Assembly (NCBI GenBank): GCA_963575745.1
Contig: CAUYUJ010020148.1
Location: 1 to 64,000 of the forward strand
Direction of reading: 5' to 3'
Source: Prorocentrum cordatum
Lineage: Eukaryota; Sar; Dinophyceae; Prorocentrales; Prorocentraceae
DNA: 64,000 nt
Under the pieces are notes generated by a model. That model made no database searches and was not told the DNA's origin. It saw only the letters and a list, made by a program, of their open reading frames with translations. Position 1 is the stretch's first letter; each line of letters starts with the position of its first letter. Both the position numbers and the translations under genes were made by a program. Shown here one piece after another: positions 51,877 to 61,834 of the stretch.

Positions 51877-53500
51877 TCAGACGCAGGTCCGGCCACGCCC
51901 GCCGCAAGAACATCCCACCCTGGCCACGGACCCGCCAACGAACGCCAGGAGCCCACCGGGGCCGCACCGGACCGCCGCAGGGGGGGGAACCCAGCCCTAA
52001 GCAGCGATGGGCGAGTGCGGCCCTGGGAGGGGAGGCGCCACCAACAGCCGTAGGAACGTCGGTGGTCTCTGTGGCCAAGAGCGGGGGACACCCGCCTCGC
52101 TCCCGCGGTGGGAGGCGGGGGGAAAGCCGCCTCTCACCTTGGTCAGGCCCCCACCCGCGTGGGATAGGGGAAGTGGTTGGTGCAGGGGGTCGCAGCTGAT
52201 CGCCGCTCAGGTCAGTGAGTGTTGTGTGGGTCCTAGCAGGTTGGTCATGGGGGTCGCAGCTGATCGCCGCTAGAGTCGATATGCAAAAACTGCGGCCTGG
52301 ACAGGTCGACCGGCAGGTGCGTGGGGGGGTGTTCCCTCGGCCGACCCCCCGACACCGGCGGGTGGGTGGCTGTCGTCGTCAGACAGCAAAGGGGTGAGCC
52401 CGGGCCCTGTCAGCCCTGCGGGCGGGCCCCCTGTCGTGTCAGGGGGGGTGAGAAGTCGGGTGCAGGGGGGGGCTCCCCCCGCGCTGGGCCCGAAAAGGAG
52501 GATAGGTCCGCTTGTCCAGCGTGGGCTGTCTAGCTAAGCTGCGCCGTGGGTGAGATGCAGGGTAATCTGCGCCCCAGCGGAGGTGCCCCCCTAGGTATTA
52601 CGGCCTGAGCCGGGCGCGGCGAGGTGAAACGGGCCCCTTAGGGCCGAGAAGAGCCGGTAGGGAGGAACACGTTTCGTTGGCCAGGAACGCCAGAGGTGCC
52701 GAGCGGGTAGCCAGGCACAGTCACCCCTGGGGATTTTTTTTGTTGGTCGGCGGCCGCGCGACAACGGTCTGGCGGCAACAGCGATGCCCGGGGCAACGGA
52801 ACACGGCGAATTACACGCGATGCGTGGTGTTCTTTGGGTTTTTTTTTTGCTGGCGGCTCCAAGGCGACCGCCAGGGAGCGGGAGCGACGTCCGGGGCGGC
52901 GGAACGGTGCGAATTGGCGAACACGGAACCCCTGGGGGTACGCGAAGCTTCACGAATTCCTGTTCCTGGGAAAAGGGGTCCAGATCTATATACGGATCCA
53001 GGCTGTGATCAACAAACCACGACGTCGGATGCCTGGGGAGTAAAAGAAGATGGGGGAGGCGGGGGAGGATACAGCCAAAGTATTGCCATAAGGAACCTTG
53101 GATAGAGGAACGGCGCGCCTTTTTGGGCGTCAGTTGCGCCTCGATGCGCAAGTGACCCGCATGCCAAAATTATGGCTGCATGGGGACGGGAAGGGAATTT
53201 TTCCATCACCAGGCCTGCCTCGAGGTTCTTGCATTCCAATCTCACACCCGGAGGACTACAAAAAACTCAGAGGCGGTGTTCCTCCCGTGTCTAAGAACTG
53301 CCCGTGCGTGCCCGCTCGCTTGCGGCCCAAGAGACTCACTCCGAGCGTGCCCGCTCGCGGGCACGGCACTTCGCGTGACCAGCGAGGCTGCCAGGAAACT
53401 CACTCCGAGCGTGCCCGTTCTCTTGCGGCACAGACTGCGTCACCAACACACTTGCCGAAACAATCACTTTAAGCGTGCCCCCAGGCGTCCGGCCGCCACC
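51877..53500. repeat. several small tandem repeats; no gene called
   Basis: A direct repeat of GGGGGTCGCAGCTGATCGCC at 52187 and 52250; a ~120-bp degenerate tandem repeat at 52670-52930 (GGCAACGGAACACGGCGAA-like); three units of CTCACTCCGAGCGTGCCCG-type sequence at 53300-53430. Confidence 0.65.
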
Positions 53501-53504
53501 GCTA

Positions 53505-53765
53505 GAAGAAGAACCGTCTGCATAAGCATCAACTTTCCGAGGTCCGCTCGGACTTCTTGGATCGGCGCTGGACACCCTTGGTGGCGCCAGGACAGTGGCT
53601 AGGCTTGCCGCGGGCCGCTCTTTGATATAGTCAGTGTCCGAGAACGGCCACACCCAGACATTTGATGTCATGTTTTTCTGAAGGCGCGGCTCTCCAGGAC
53701 CCCTTCCCGGGGTCCGGCTTCCCATCCCGACTCGTTCTTTGATGATCCTGACGCCCCCCCCCCTA
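53505..53765 (+). mobile_element. dispersed ~300-bp family, near full-length copy
   Basis: Runs from GCATAAGCATCAACTTTCCG through TTCTTGGATCGGCGCTGG, GAGAACGGCCACACCCAGAC, CTCCAGGACCCCTTCCCGGG, CATCCCGACTCGTTCTTTGA to a C run. It shows that the 5' blocks (GCATAAGC...) and 3' blocks (GGTCTGGACC...) seen separately elsewhere belong to one element. Confidence 0.8.
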
Positions 53766-54640
53766 GAAGGCAAAAGCTGGCAAACGCCACCTTCTGTATG
53801 TTTGTTGCACGGCGAGGGCGTCCAAACACGCCCTGCCGAAAATCACAGCAATCGGCTCTCCTCCGCCTCCCGCCTCCTCCTCCGTCTCCTCCACCTCCTC
53901 CTCCCCCTCGGCCCCAGACCTAGGTTTCCAGCTGCCCCGCGGGGGCCCGAGACGTCCTGGGGCCCGGCAGGGGCCCCCAGGTTTCGAAAACGGTCTGAAG
54001 ACCGCCTGCCGTTGTTGGCGGCGCGCGCGAGGGGAGGGGAGAGCTTCTTAGAGGGAGGCTGCTTCTTGGAAGGCGCTGGCCCTTACATCTATAAATGAGG
54101 CCCGCGCCTTCCAGGAAGCAGGGGTGCTTCTAAGAAGCCCGCCCCCTCTCCCAACCCCCCGCTGCGGGTGGCTGGCGTTGGTTTTCACGGCGCGAGGACG
54201 TCGGGGATGATCCGCCCCCTCCGAGGGTGCACGGTGGACCCCGCCCTCGCTGCCTGGCCATCGCCCGAGCACCGTGGCCCCGGAGAAACGCGCGCGCGCG
54301 CGTCGCCTCTGTGCCCTGCATGGGGGGCGCCCTCGGCGGAAGGCACTGGCGGGCGAGGGAGGTCAATGGAGCGGATGGCCGCGAGGCGAGGGAGAAGGGC
54401 TAAGAGAGCGGGTGACCCCACATTCGAGAGGTGAGGGAGAGGGGCTAAGAGAGCAGGTTTGAATTCGTCGGTGAGGTGTTGCCCTTTTTGGGACACCTGT
54501 CGTTCTCGTGGCCACGGCTGGATTCCCCTTAAATTCCTGGCCAGAGCGAACATGATAGCAGGAGAGGTCTGGGGGTCAACTTTTGACCCCTCGGACCTCT
54601 TCGTGTCGCGAAGACAAATGAACGCGACGCGACCCCATGT
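53766..54640. mobile_element. unique stretch with CTTCTTAGAAG foldback element
   Basis: 54030-54165 is a foldback element (GAGCTTCTTAGAGGGAGGC, inverted as GCTTCTAAGAAGCCCGCCCC). CTCCTCC runs at 53875-53905. No gene recognised. Confidence 0.6.
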
Positions 54641-55525
54641 TGGGAACGCTTCCTACGCGGTTTTGCCTGGAACTGCTTGGCATTGCATTGCTTTCTTGAC
54701 CTTGCAGTGATTTGCATTACTTTGCGTTGCTTGACATTGTTTCCCATTGCTTGGCCTGGCTCGGTACTGCTGCGCATTGCTTGGCATCGCTGGGCCTTGC
54801 GTGGCGTTGTTTGGCGCTATTTTGCGTTACTTGGGAGTGCATGGCATTGCTGGGCGTTCCGTAGCATTGCTTGGCATGTCTGGACATTGCTTGGTACTGC
54901 CTGTATGGCTTGGAATTGTTTGGCATTGCTTTGCATCAGTCGGTATTGCTTGGCATTGCTTGACGTTGTTTGACGTTACGTGGCGTTGATTGGCCTTTTT
55001 CTTGGCGTTGAATATCCTAGGCGGCATTGCTCGGAACTGTTTGGCGTTGCATTGCTGTTCTTGGAAGTGCAGTGTGTGCATTATGTTGGTTGCTTGGCAT
55101 CGCGACGCGTTGCTTGGCTTCGTTTGGCACTGCTGCGCATTGCCTGGCATCGCTCGAGATTGCTTGGCGTTGCTTGGCGCTGTCTGGCGTTATTTGGTGT
55201 TGCTTTGCATTGCTGGGCGTATCGTAGCATTGCTTGGCATGGCTGAACATTGCTTGGCACCGCTTGCTAGTGCAGCGTTGCTTGGCATTGATCAACATTG
55301 CTTAGCATTGCTTTGCAACACTCGGCATTGCTTCGCACGGCCTGGCGTTGCTTGGCGCTACTTGGCGTTGCTTGGCATTGCTTACTACTGCTTGCTATGA
55401 CTTTGCGCTGCTCGGCATTGGCTCGCGTTGCTTGGCATTGCTGAACATTGCTTGACGTTGCTTGGCATTGCTCACCGTTGCTGGGCTCTGCTTCGCGTTA
55501 CTAGGCATTGCTCAGCATGGCTCGG
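54640..55525. repeat. 10-bp TTGCTTGGCA array
   Basis: About 85 degenerate decamers with strict 10-bp spacing on the plus strand. The minus-strand reading is Asn/Gln/Cys/Ala-rich and low complexity (SNAKQCQA), so non-coding is preferred. Confidence 0.9.
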
Positions 55526-55839
55526 AAATGTTTAGCCGATGGACACCTCTGTACAGAGGAAACCTAGCAACCCGGAGAAACGCTGTTGTGAAGAAACGAA
55601 ACCAAGCAACCCCGAGGAACGATACCGTCAGGAAGCCACACCGAAGATCCCAGAGGAAAACCTTTAAAGAAAACAAGACCAAGAAATCCTGGGGAACCAG
55701 GCGATGACCACGTCCAGCACCTCCTCTCCTACTCCTTCTCCCACTGCTCCTCTCCGCCGCCTCCTGGCTCTCCCTATTTCCTCCTGTTCCTCCGCCACTC
55801 CGCGGTAACTCGATGGCGGGGGACGTGACAGGCGGCGGC
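55526..55839. other. intron or spacer; CTCC-rich patch
   Basis: Unique sequence with a CTCCTCTCC-rich patch at 55710-55790. Nothing else was recognised. Confidence 0.5.
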
Positions 55840-55898
55840 CCTTGCATGTCCGCGTCGTTGTCCTCTTCTCCCCAGATGGTGCCCTCCGTGTTCAAGAT
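55840..55898 (-). CDS. formin FH2 exon (lasso tryptophan)
   Basis: About 59 nt, reading ILNTEGTIWGEEDNDADMQ. FH2 domains begin with a lasso whose second conserved Trp sits in a G(T/S)(I/V)W motif, which this matches. The acceptor is CTCCAG. The donor is set at CAAGG|GC, which leaves two bases and does not fit the two-base entry of the exon at 46137, so either the border is elsewhere or a small exon lies between. Codon bias is strong. Identity depends on one motif and position. Confidence 0.5.
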
Positions 55899-56964
55899 CT
55901 GGAGGCCGCTCCGCTTTTGTAGACGTGGCACTCAAGGGTGGCCCCTGGCTCGTCGTCGTCCTCCTCCTCCTGCTCCTCCTACGCCTCCTTGTTCTCCTCC
56001 TCCTCACCCTCATTGTCACCTCTCGCGCTCCCTCATCAGTGTTCATCTTGTCCGATGCCAATGCAACTGTAGAGGAATAACTAACTGCATAAAACATAGA
56101 CTTTCAGGCCGGGCGGATTTCTTGGGTCGGCGCTTGACCTCATCCTTGGCGCGCGAGGAGCGCCAGGGGCGGCGCCCGAGGCGCAGACAGAGAATTCATG
56201 CTTGGCCTGTTGTTCGTCACATTTTTTGAGCAGTGACCGACCGCCCTGACATTCACAAGCCTACCACGACATTCTTGTAGAAAAAAGACTGTTCCAAGAA
56301 CACAAACAATCCTTTTAGACCATCGCCCCGATGCATAAAGCCAAACCGGTCTTAGCCAGAAAGGTTCTAGGAACATGTCGTGCAAACCACGAAAAACGCT
56401 CTGTGAACATTCTTTGGTAGGCCTGTAGGCAGGTGAGGGCGCATCGCCACAGTCGGCCTGTATCATAAGGCTGCGCTATGAGCATGGAAGGGCCTTGGAC
56501 GCCCGCTTCGAAGCTTTTCGAGCGGGGCGCGGCCAACGAAAGTAGTCAAGGATGGGCCGATGAGGCAAGGACGCAAGGGTACCCTTGGGAAGATTGCCCA
56601 TCCTTCCTATGCGGGTCGACTGTACTGAATGATTCTTGTTTTGCTGACGGGCTGGGACCTCGTAGGTGTAACGTCCGCTCAGCGGCGGGCGCAACTCGCG
56701 ATCGGCGCGCGGCGTGGAGGAGCGCGCGAGGCGGCCGGGCCGAACGCTCAGAGAAGGCCGGGCGATGCGCCGACGAGGGGGCGAGTGAGGCTGGCGACGG
56801 ACTCCTTCGGCGGCGCGCGCAAAACGGTGGCGCGGGGGGGGGGGTCTTCTTGGAAGGCAGGGAGCTTCTCAACAGCCCTCCCGGCTTCGCGGAAGCCCTC
56901 TGGAGAGCCGCGGGGGATCTCTACGAAGGCCCCCGCCTTCCGAGAAGCGACCCGCCTGCTTACC
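55899..56964. mobile_element. dispersed family fragment and foldback element; no gene
   Basis: 56090-56170 holds the family's 5' part (ACTGCATAAAACATAGACTT, TTCTTGGGTCGGCGC). 56840-56960 is a CTTCTTGGAAGGC / CCTTCCGAGAAG foldback. CTCCTCC at 55955-56010. The rest is unique. Confidence 0.6.
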
Positions 56965-57380
56965 CAGGCATCCGACGTCGTGTCGTTTTCACAGCATGGC
57001 TTTTCGGAAGTCTGGGCCTTTGTGGGCCCCGGAAACGGCAGGGCCGCTGTTTCACCGTTTCCAAAAAAAGTGTCCCTTGAATATGGAAGCGGCAAAAAAA
57101 CGGCCACCAAAAACGGCAAAAAAACAGCTCAAGGAATGCAGCCGGAGCCGGAACGGTTCAAAAAACGGCGAGGGAACCGGTAACAAAAACGGCGTCGGAG
57201 CCGGCAGAACAACGGCACAACGGAACCGGTAACAAAAACTGCCCTGTCGTTTCCAGGGCCCACTAAGGTCTGGGCCCCTTTCCTCCCGGGTGGACCGGCT
57301 TTCCATCCCGAGTCGTTCTTGGACGGCCCCGGGGCCTGGCAAGGGCCGCCGCAGGCCGAACAGTGGCCCGAACTCTTCGG
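56965..57380 (+). mobile_element. dispersed family copy interrupted by a foldback element
   Basis: The family starts at CATCCGACGTCGTG and reaches AAGTCTGGGCCTTT at 57019. It resumes with AAGGTCTGGGCCCCTTTCC at 57266 and continues to AGGCCGAACAGTGG. The intervening 57021-57264 is the GTGGGCCC foldback element, so that element inserted later; GTCTGGGCC stands on both sides. Confidence 0.8.
57021..57264 (+). mobile_element. GTGGGCCC foldback element, copy 2
   Basis: 244 bp with 23-bp terminal inverted repeats: GTGGGCCCCGGAAACGGCAG at the left and, in reverse complement, GTGGGCCCTGGAAACGACAG at the right. The interior consists of AAAAACGGC and GAACCGGTAACAAAAACGGC units. It is the inverse of 22599-22822. 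Confidence 0.85.
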
Positions 57381-57598
57381 CCACGTTGCGCCTCACGGCG
57401 CGCGGGAGGCTGGGAAGGCCAGCCCCCTCGCCCCTCCCCCCCGTGGTAAGTCGGGCCCGTCCTCCTACAGAGGGATTTTGGACGACAGATAAAAAATACC
57501 TCCAAATGCTCCACAAATGCTCGAAACATCGTCCCCAGACGATGTTTTCACTAGTTTTGAAGATTCCCCCTGGTAGAAGGACAGGCCCGACACTGAAC

Positions 57599-57670
57599 CC
57601 TTGCGCGCGCCGCCAGCTCCTTCCAGCCCTGGGACCGGGCGCAGGAGTCCACCCCCCGCGCGAGGAGCTC
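57599..57670 (-). CDS. small exon, third of the 5' gene
   Basis: 72 nt, 24 codons,reads ELLARGVDSCARSQGW then KELAARAR, phase 0 at both ends. A strong acceptor (CCCCCCTCACAG) precedes it and an AGG|GTTCAG donor follows. Codons end almost only in G or C. The phase fits behind the exon ending at 58855, and would also fit in front of the exon at 55898. Confidence 0.55.
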
Positions 57671-57759
57671 CTGTGAGGGGGGGAGAACGTTTGGGGGGGG
57701 GGGCCGGCTCAAAGGGGGAAGCAGGAAGCATCGAGCGCGAATCGGCGATACACCTTTAG

Positions 57760-58170
57760 GCGATGCTTAAGAAAACTTCAGTGTTCGGCCAGAGTCTGGA
57801 TGATTCTTAATGTTTCAATGCAAATCCTAAGATTTAAATAGAAATTTTGATGTTATACCAATTTCTGAGACAATGAATTTCTTAACCCATGATTTCTTAA
57901 ACATTTCGCAGGGTGTACATCGCCGATCGGTCGGCGATGGGCCCTCGATTGCGAACCAGCACGATCCTGGGCGGCTTCGGCTAGCAGGCCCCTGTCGGCG
58001 ATCCAAGGGCGATCGGAGGCCGATGCGTTGCCCCCTGAGCCTGTCCCCGATCCTTGTCGTTTGGCATTCGGACCCTACCTCGGGTTTCTCGCGAGCGTTC
58101 GGGACGACCTGGCCCCCCCCTGCAAAACCGCCTAGAGCAGACAGAAACGCCCGAAAACCTCGAATCTTGA
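57760..58170. other. AT-rich island and GATCGG-rich stretch
   Basis: 57770-57905 is markedly AT-rich (AAGATTTAAATAGAAATTTT). 57920-58020 has repeated CGATC/GGCGATC motifs. No gene is recognised. Confidence 0.5.
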
Positions 58171-58854
58171 ATGCCCCCCCCGAGCCCTATAACGTTGCCC
58201 CTGATCCTGGTCTCCACCGTAGCCGGCCGTCCAGGTGGCCGCCAGCAGGTGAGAGTCGCTCGGGCACCGCCCCGTGACGTCCCCGAGCTGCTCCGGCGGC
58301 GCCCACGAGCAGTTGAGGTCGCCAGCCGCGGCGGAGACCGAGTCGCCTTGGCGACGCGCCCAGGAGGAGGGAGGAGGAAGGGGGAGGGAGGGAGGGAGAA
58401 GAGATGAGGGAGGCGAGAAGGGAGAAGGGAGGAGGAGAGGAGGAGGAGGAGGAGGAGGAGAACGAGGAGGAGGAGAACGAGGAGGAGGACGAGGAGGAGG
58501 AGTGAGGAGGAGGAGGAGGAGGAGGAGGAGGAGGACCGAGACTTCTGGGCATGGCTTTCGTTTTCGCACCGGGCGTTCGCGCCCGGCGTCGGGACCATCA
58601 CAGGTGCCGCAGAGAGATATTGCGGTGCGTGAAGCCCCATGGAGGTCTCGAGGACTTCCCGAGGGCTGGCTTTTCATCCAGAATAAACTTTTTGACGGTC
58701 CCAGGACCCGTTGAGGGGCCCCCCGAGGCCGAGAACAGTCCCAAGTTGGCCGCTCCAATTCTTTCGGAGCCTCGAATCTCGGGGGCCCACCCCTGGCGCC
58801 ACCCTATTGTGCGCGCCGCCCGTCGCCGCTGCAGCAACACTTCCCGTGGCCCAC
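58171..58854. repeat. GGA tract and dispersed family copy
   Basis: GGA-rich 58370-58535; a dispersed-family copy at 58610-58760 (GGAGGTCTCGAGGACTTCCC, TTGACGGTCCCAGGACCC). Confidence 0.7.
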
Positions 58855-59031
58855 CTTCCCGTTGATGGCCACAGCCAGCCGCTGGCTCCGCTTGGCCATG
58901 AGCGCGTGGCGCATATGCAGCTCCTGGACCAACTGCGTTCCCATCTGCTTCTCGGAAGACATGTCCAACTTCATGGCTGCAGTCAGCTCCCCGCCCATCA
59001 CCTCCGCCTTGCTCAGGAGCTCGTCCTCCAC
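58855..59031 (-). CDS. coiled-coil exon, second of the 5' gene
   Basis: 177 nt, 59 codons, phase 0 at both ends. Reads VEDELLSKAEVMGGEL, TAAMKLDMSSEKQMG and QELHMRHALMAKRSQRL: amphipathic, Met-rich and very likely helical. The acceptor is CTACATAG and the donor is AAG|GTGGGC (GT type). Third positions are almost all G or C and the frame meets a stop 15 codons past the donor. Together with the exon ending at 61089 it would read ...LSTAGK-VEDELL. Family not recognised. Confidence 0.75.
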
Positions 59032-59595
59032 CTATGTAGCGAGCGGAACAAAGCAACATAACAATACAACCATCCCCTCTTTTCGGCGAAACTGTCTCGC
59101 TTCTCGCCCGTGGAAGTGACATCCCGCCTCCCAGACAATGCGGGATCTCACCAAAATCATAATCGGTTTCCGTCTAGGCCCCAAACGGATTCCAATGAGA
59201 GCCTAAGGGGGTTGCAACATGGACACACTAATATCCCAATATGGTTCCACTCGGATTCTCATAAGAAGTTTAAACCGGATCCTAGTAGGAGCATATCCCA
59301 GTATGACTCCAACATCGGACTCACCCATAGGAGCCCTCCATTGGAAAACCCCGTCATATTCCGCCCCGTCGGATTCCCCCAAGAGTCTTGAGGCCTCTCT
59401 TGGGCTGTCTTACTCATCTTGTTCCCCTTCCCCCCACCTCGCGGTATCCAATCCCGCCAGCCTTCTGGGCGTAGGTGGTCTAACGATATCTTCCTTTCCT
59501 CATCCGAAGCCCTCTTCCTTTCGGGGAGGGGTACCCCCCGCATTCCCTCCCACGGCCCTCCCCTTCCATGGGTCTGGGCGGAGGGCGGGGCGGAG
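59032..59595. other. intron, no feature recognised
   Basis: Unique sequence, moderately GC-rich, with repeated GGATTC/GGATTCC motifs. No repeat family or exon seen. Confidence 0.5.
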
Positions 59596-60430
59596 CGGTC
59601 AGATGGCCTAAGATAGCCCCAGATGTCTCCACAAGGGGCCCCGATGCTCCAAAATGGCCTCCGAGATGGCTCAATATAGCCGAAGATGGCCCAAGACGGC
59701 TTCCAACATGATCCAAGAAGCCCCAAATACCGCTTCAAGACAGTTCCAAGTGCTCTCGGAGCCCTCCCGTCTTACCACTATGAGGCCAACATCCTTTAGA
59801 CACCTACAGGGCATCAATGCGTTGCGCCGTCCTGCCTGTTCGCTTGCGATGCGCTTTGAGGGCCTCAATATTGCCCAAGGTGGGGCCCAAGCGGCCCCCC
59901 CAGACTTCCCTAAGAGCGCCTCAAGAGGCGATTTTGTGGGGCCCAGAGGGAGCACCTAGACATGGGACCCCCACTTTTGATCGATGGCCCCCAAGGTGGC
60001 CCCAGGAGGCCCACGAGGGCCCCCAGAGAGCCCCAAGAGAGCCCCGAGAGGGCCTCAAGAGGACTTCAAGACCTTCAAAACAAGCCCCAGAGGACCCTAA
60101 CACTCTCCAAAAGAGCCCCAAGAAGCCTCCAAGAGGCGATTTGGATGGCTCCTGAGGGAGGCCGGAATCGAGAACTCATCAAGAGGCCCTCCAGGGCCCC
60201 GGAGAGGCTCCCAAGAGTGCCCCAAGACCAACGACCTGGCAAACGAGCCTCAAGAGGAGCCCCGACATTCCCAAACAAGCCCCAAGAAACGTCCAAGAGG
60301 ACCCCGAGGGTGATCTCTGTTCGCCCTGGTTACCCGCTTTCTTTCACTAGATGTGTCTCTTCGTCTTTTTTCCCGTCCACTCTCATGTGTAAGGTTTCTG
60401 AATGGGCTGGTGGGGATACGCGAAGAGTGA
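59596..60430 (+). mobile_element. CCAAGAGGCCCC-type composite element, copy 3
   Basis: Short CCAAGANGGCYCC units, core at 59790-59875 (CCTGTTCGCTTGCGATGCGC), second core at 59925-59985, end TTTCTGAATGGGCTGGTGGG at 60390. It has no GGC-array element in front. Confidence 0.8.
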
Positions 60431-60649
60431 ATACTTGATTCATTTGTCGTTGTGCTCACGATGTCGCTCGGCCATTCCCCCCCTCGGGAATTGATTCATG
60501 AATTCGGGTGCCACGAATAACGGTGGGGGGATCGTTCATCGCTTGCTATGATTACAGATGTGCACATGTAAATGCACCTGTGCATGTATTATGTCTGTAA
60601 TTGTATTCGGTGCATATACATAAATATATTGGAACGGCCGTAGACCAAG

Positions 60650-61088
60650 ATCCTGGGAGATGGAGGTGGGGGAGGAGGAGGAGGAGGAGGAGGAGGAGGA
60701 GGAGGAGGAGGAGGAGGAGGGCCGATTGCTGTGAGTTTCGGCATGGCGTCCCTAGACCTCTTCGCGCCGCGGAATCAAGCGCCACGGGAGGTTTCTGTCA
60801 CTTTTCGGCGTCCGTGGAGTCCTCACGGGGCCCACTGGGCTGTCAAAAAACCGCTCAGGATGGGAAGCCCGTCCCTGAGAATGGGTCCCGATCTCTGGGA
60901 AGCCACGTCGTGAAGAAGTCACGACGCCGGACGCCTGGGTGTGGCCGTTCTCGGGCCCTGGGCCCATCAAACGGCGGCTTGCGGTACACAACTGGCCCTC
61001 TGGCGCCGCTAAAAGGGGTCCCGCGCCGACCCACGACATCCGCGCGGACCTCCGACAATCCGTGTGTTTGTAGTTTTGTTGTTCGAGC
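60650..61088 (-). repeat. duplicated segment A (GGA tract plus dispersed family)
   Basis: A ~430-bp segment highly similar to 61835-62275: GATCCTGGGAGATGGAGG, a GGA array, CCGATTGCTG and TTTCGGCATGGCGTCCCTAG, then a near full-length minus-oriented copy of the dispersed family ending at CTCCGACAATCCGTGTG. Confidence 0.9.
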
Positions 61089-61322
61089 CTTGCCCGCGGT
61101 CGAGAGGAAGTGGTCGAGCAACTCCTCGAGGTCCGCAACGGTTGCCAGCTCCATGTGCGCGCCGTGTGCTTGCACAGTCGCGAACTGGTGCCAGTAGCTG
61201 GCGGCGTTCACGGACTGCCCTGCCGAGGCGATATTCAAGTCGGGGCCCTCGGAGCGATCGGGATGATGCGCTGCGAGCGCGAGGAGCGGAAGGGTCGACA
61301 GCACCATCATCGGCGAAGCCAT
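61089..61322 (-). CDS. first exon of 5' gene, signal-peptide-like N-terminus
   Basis: 234 nt, 78 codons from ATG at 61322. Starts MASPMMVLSTLPLLALAA, a hydrophobic stretch with small residues before HH that resembles a signal peptide or anchor. It continues with NAASYWHQFATVQAHG and ATVADLEELLDHFLSTAGK. The donor is AAG|GCTCG (GC type). The dispersed-family duplicate begins a few bases into the intron. A decayed SL relic lies 125 nt upstream in the same orientation, consistent with the trans-splice site, so this is taken as the true 5' end. No known family is recognised. Whether it belongs with the formin exons is open. Confidence 0.7.
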
Positions 61323-61447
61323 CCTCGATGGAAGGAAGACGAGTCAGGGCCGAGGTGGACCTGCCAAAGCGTGCTGAGATGCCACGCTGATTTCTCGCTG
61401 CCGCTGCTGCGGGAGCTTCTTTTGCTTTGTGGGTCGGGCCAGAGCAG

Positions 61448-61469
61448 CTTGAACCGAGATAGCTACGGT
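61448..61469 (-). other. decayed DinoSL relic
   Basis: 18 of 22 positions match, and all four differences are transitions (reads ACCGTAGCTATCTCGGTTCA, then AG). Correct orientation and distance upstream of the ATG at 61322. Confidence 0.65.
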
Positions 61470-61489
61470 CGTTTCTTGTTTGCTTTAGT

Positions 61490-61670
61490 TTTGTTCTCTC
61501 TCTTTCTCTCTCCCCCTCTCTCTCTCTCTCCCCCTCTCTCTCATCGTCGTGGTTATGCCACGTCGCCTCCTCGCCAAGGTCTTCCCTGTTGTCGGGCTAC
61601 TCCCTGGGACCCCTCTTCGCTCCCTGGGATCCCTTCTTTTTGTTCTCTCTCTCTCTCTCTCCTTGCGAAG
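61490..61670. repeat. (CT)n tracts
   Basis: CT repeats at 61495-61545 and 61635-61665, upstream of the SL relic. Confidence 0.85.
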
Positions 61671-61834
61671 GCGGTGCCCCGAAGGCGCCCGTAGCGATTT
61701 TTGTTTGGGGACGCCTGGAGGCCTGATATCCTGACACCCTCGCATCGTGAAGCGAACTGCTGCTTTCTACCTCTGGGGCACCTGCCGGGCCATGGGCCAT
61801 CAAAGCACCGCTCGAGATGGGAAGCCCGGGATCC

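Larger units (their letters stand above)
14255..55898 (-). other. formin gene, FH2-encoding span (partial)
   Basis: Span covering nine FH2 exons: 55898-55840, 46137-46037, 44287-44215, 37004-36922, 28970-28896, 22577-22462, 19296-19211, 14954-14878 and 14334-14255. Six successive exons from 44287 to 14878 agree in phase, and the joined order follows the FH2 fold: the linker/knob entry, the IREAILSLDE knob helix, the coiled-coil part and the GN..N.G motif. The spacing from the VLS turn to HNIP is 41 residues, close to the ~43 usual for the family. Introns are 3-8 kb, use GC donors and are full of repeats; one contains a nested three-gene array. The junctions 55840/46137 and 14878/14334 are unresolved. 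No FH1 proline-rich exon was identified between 57.6 and 55.9 kb, and the 3' end is missing. Confidence 0.85.
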
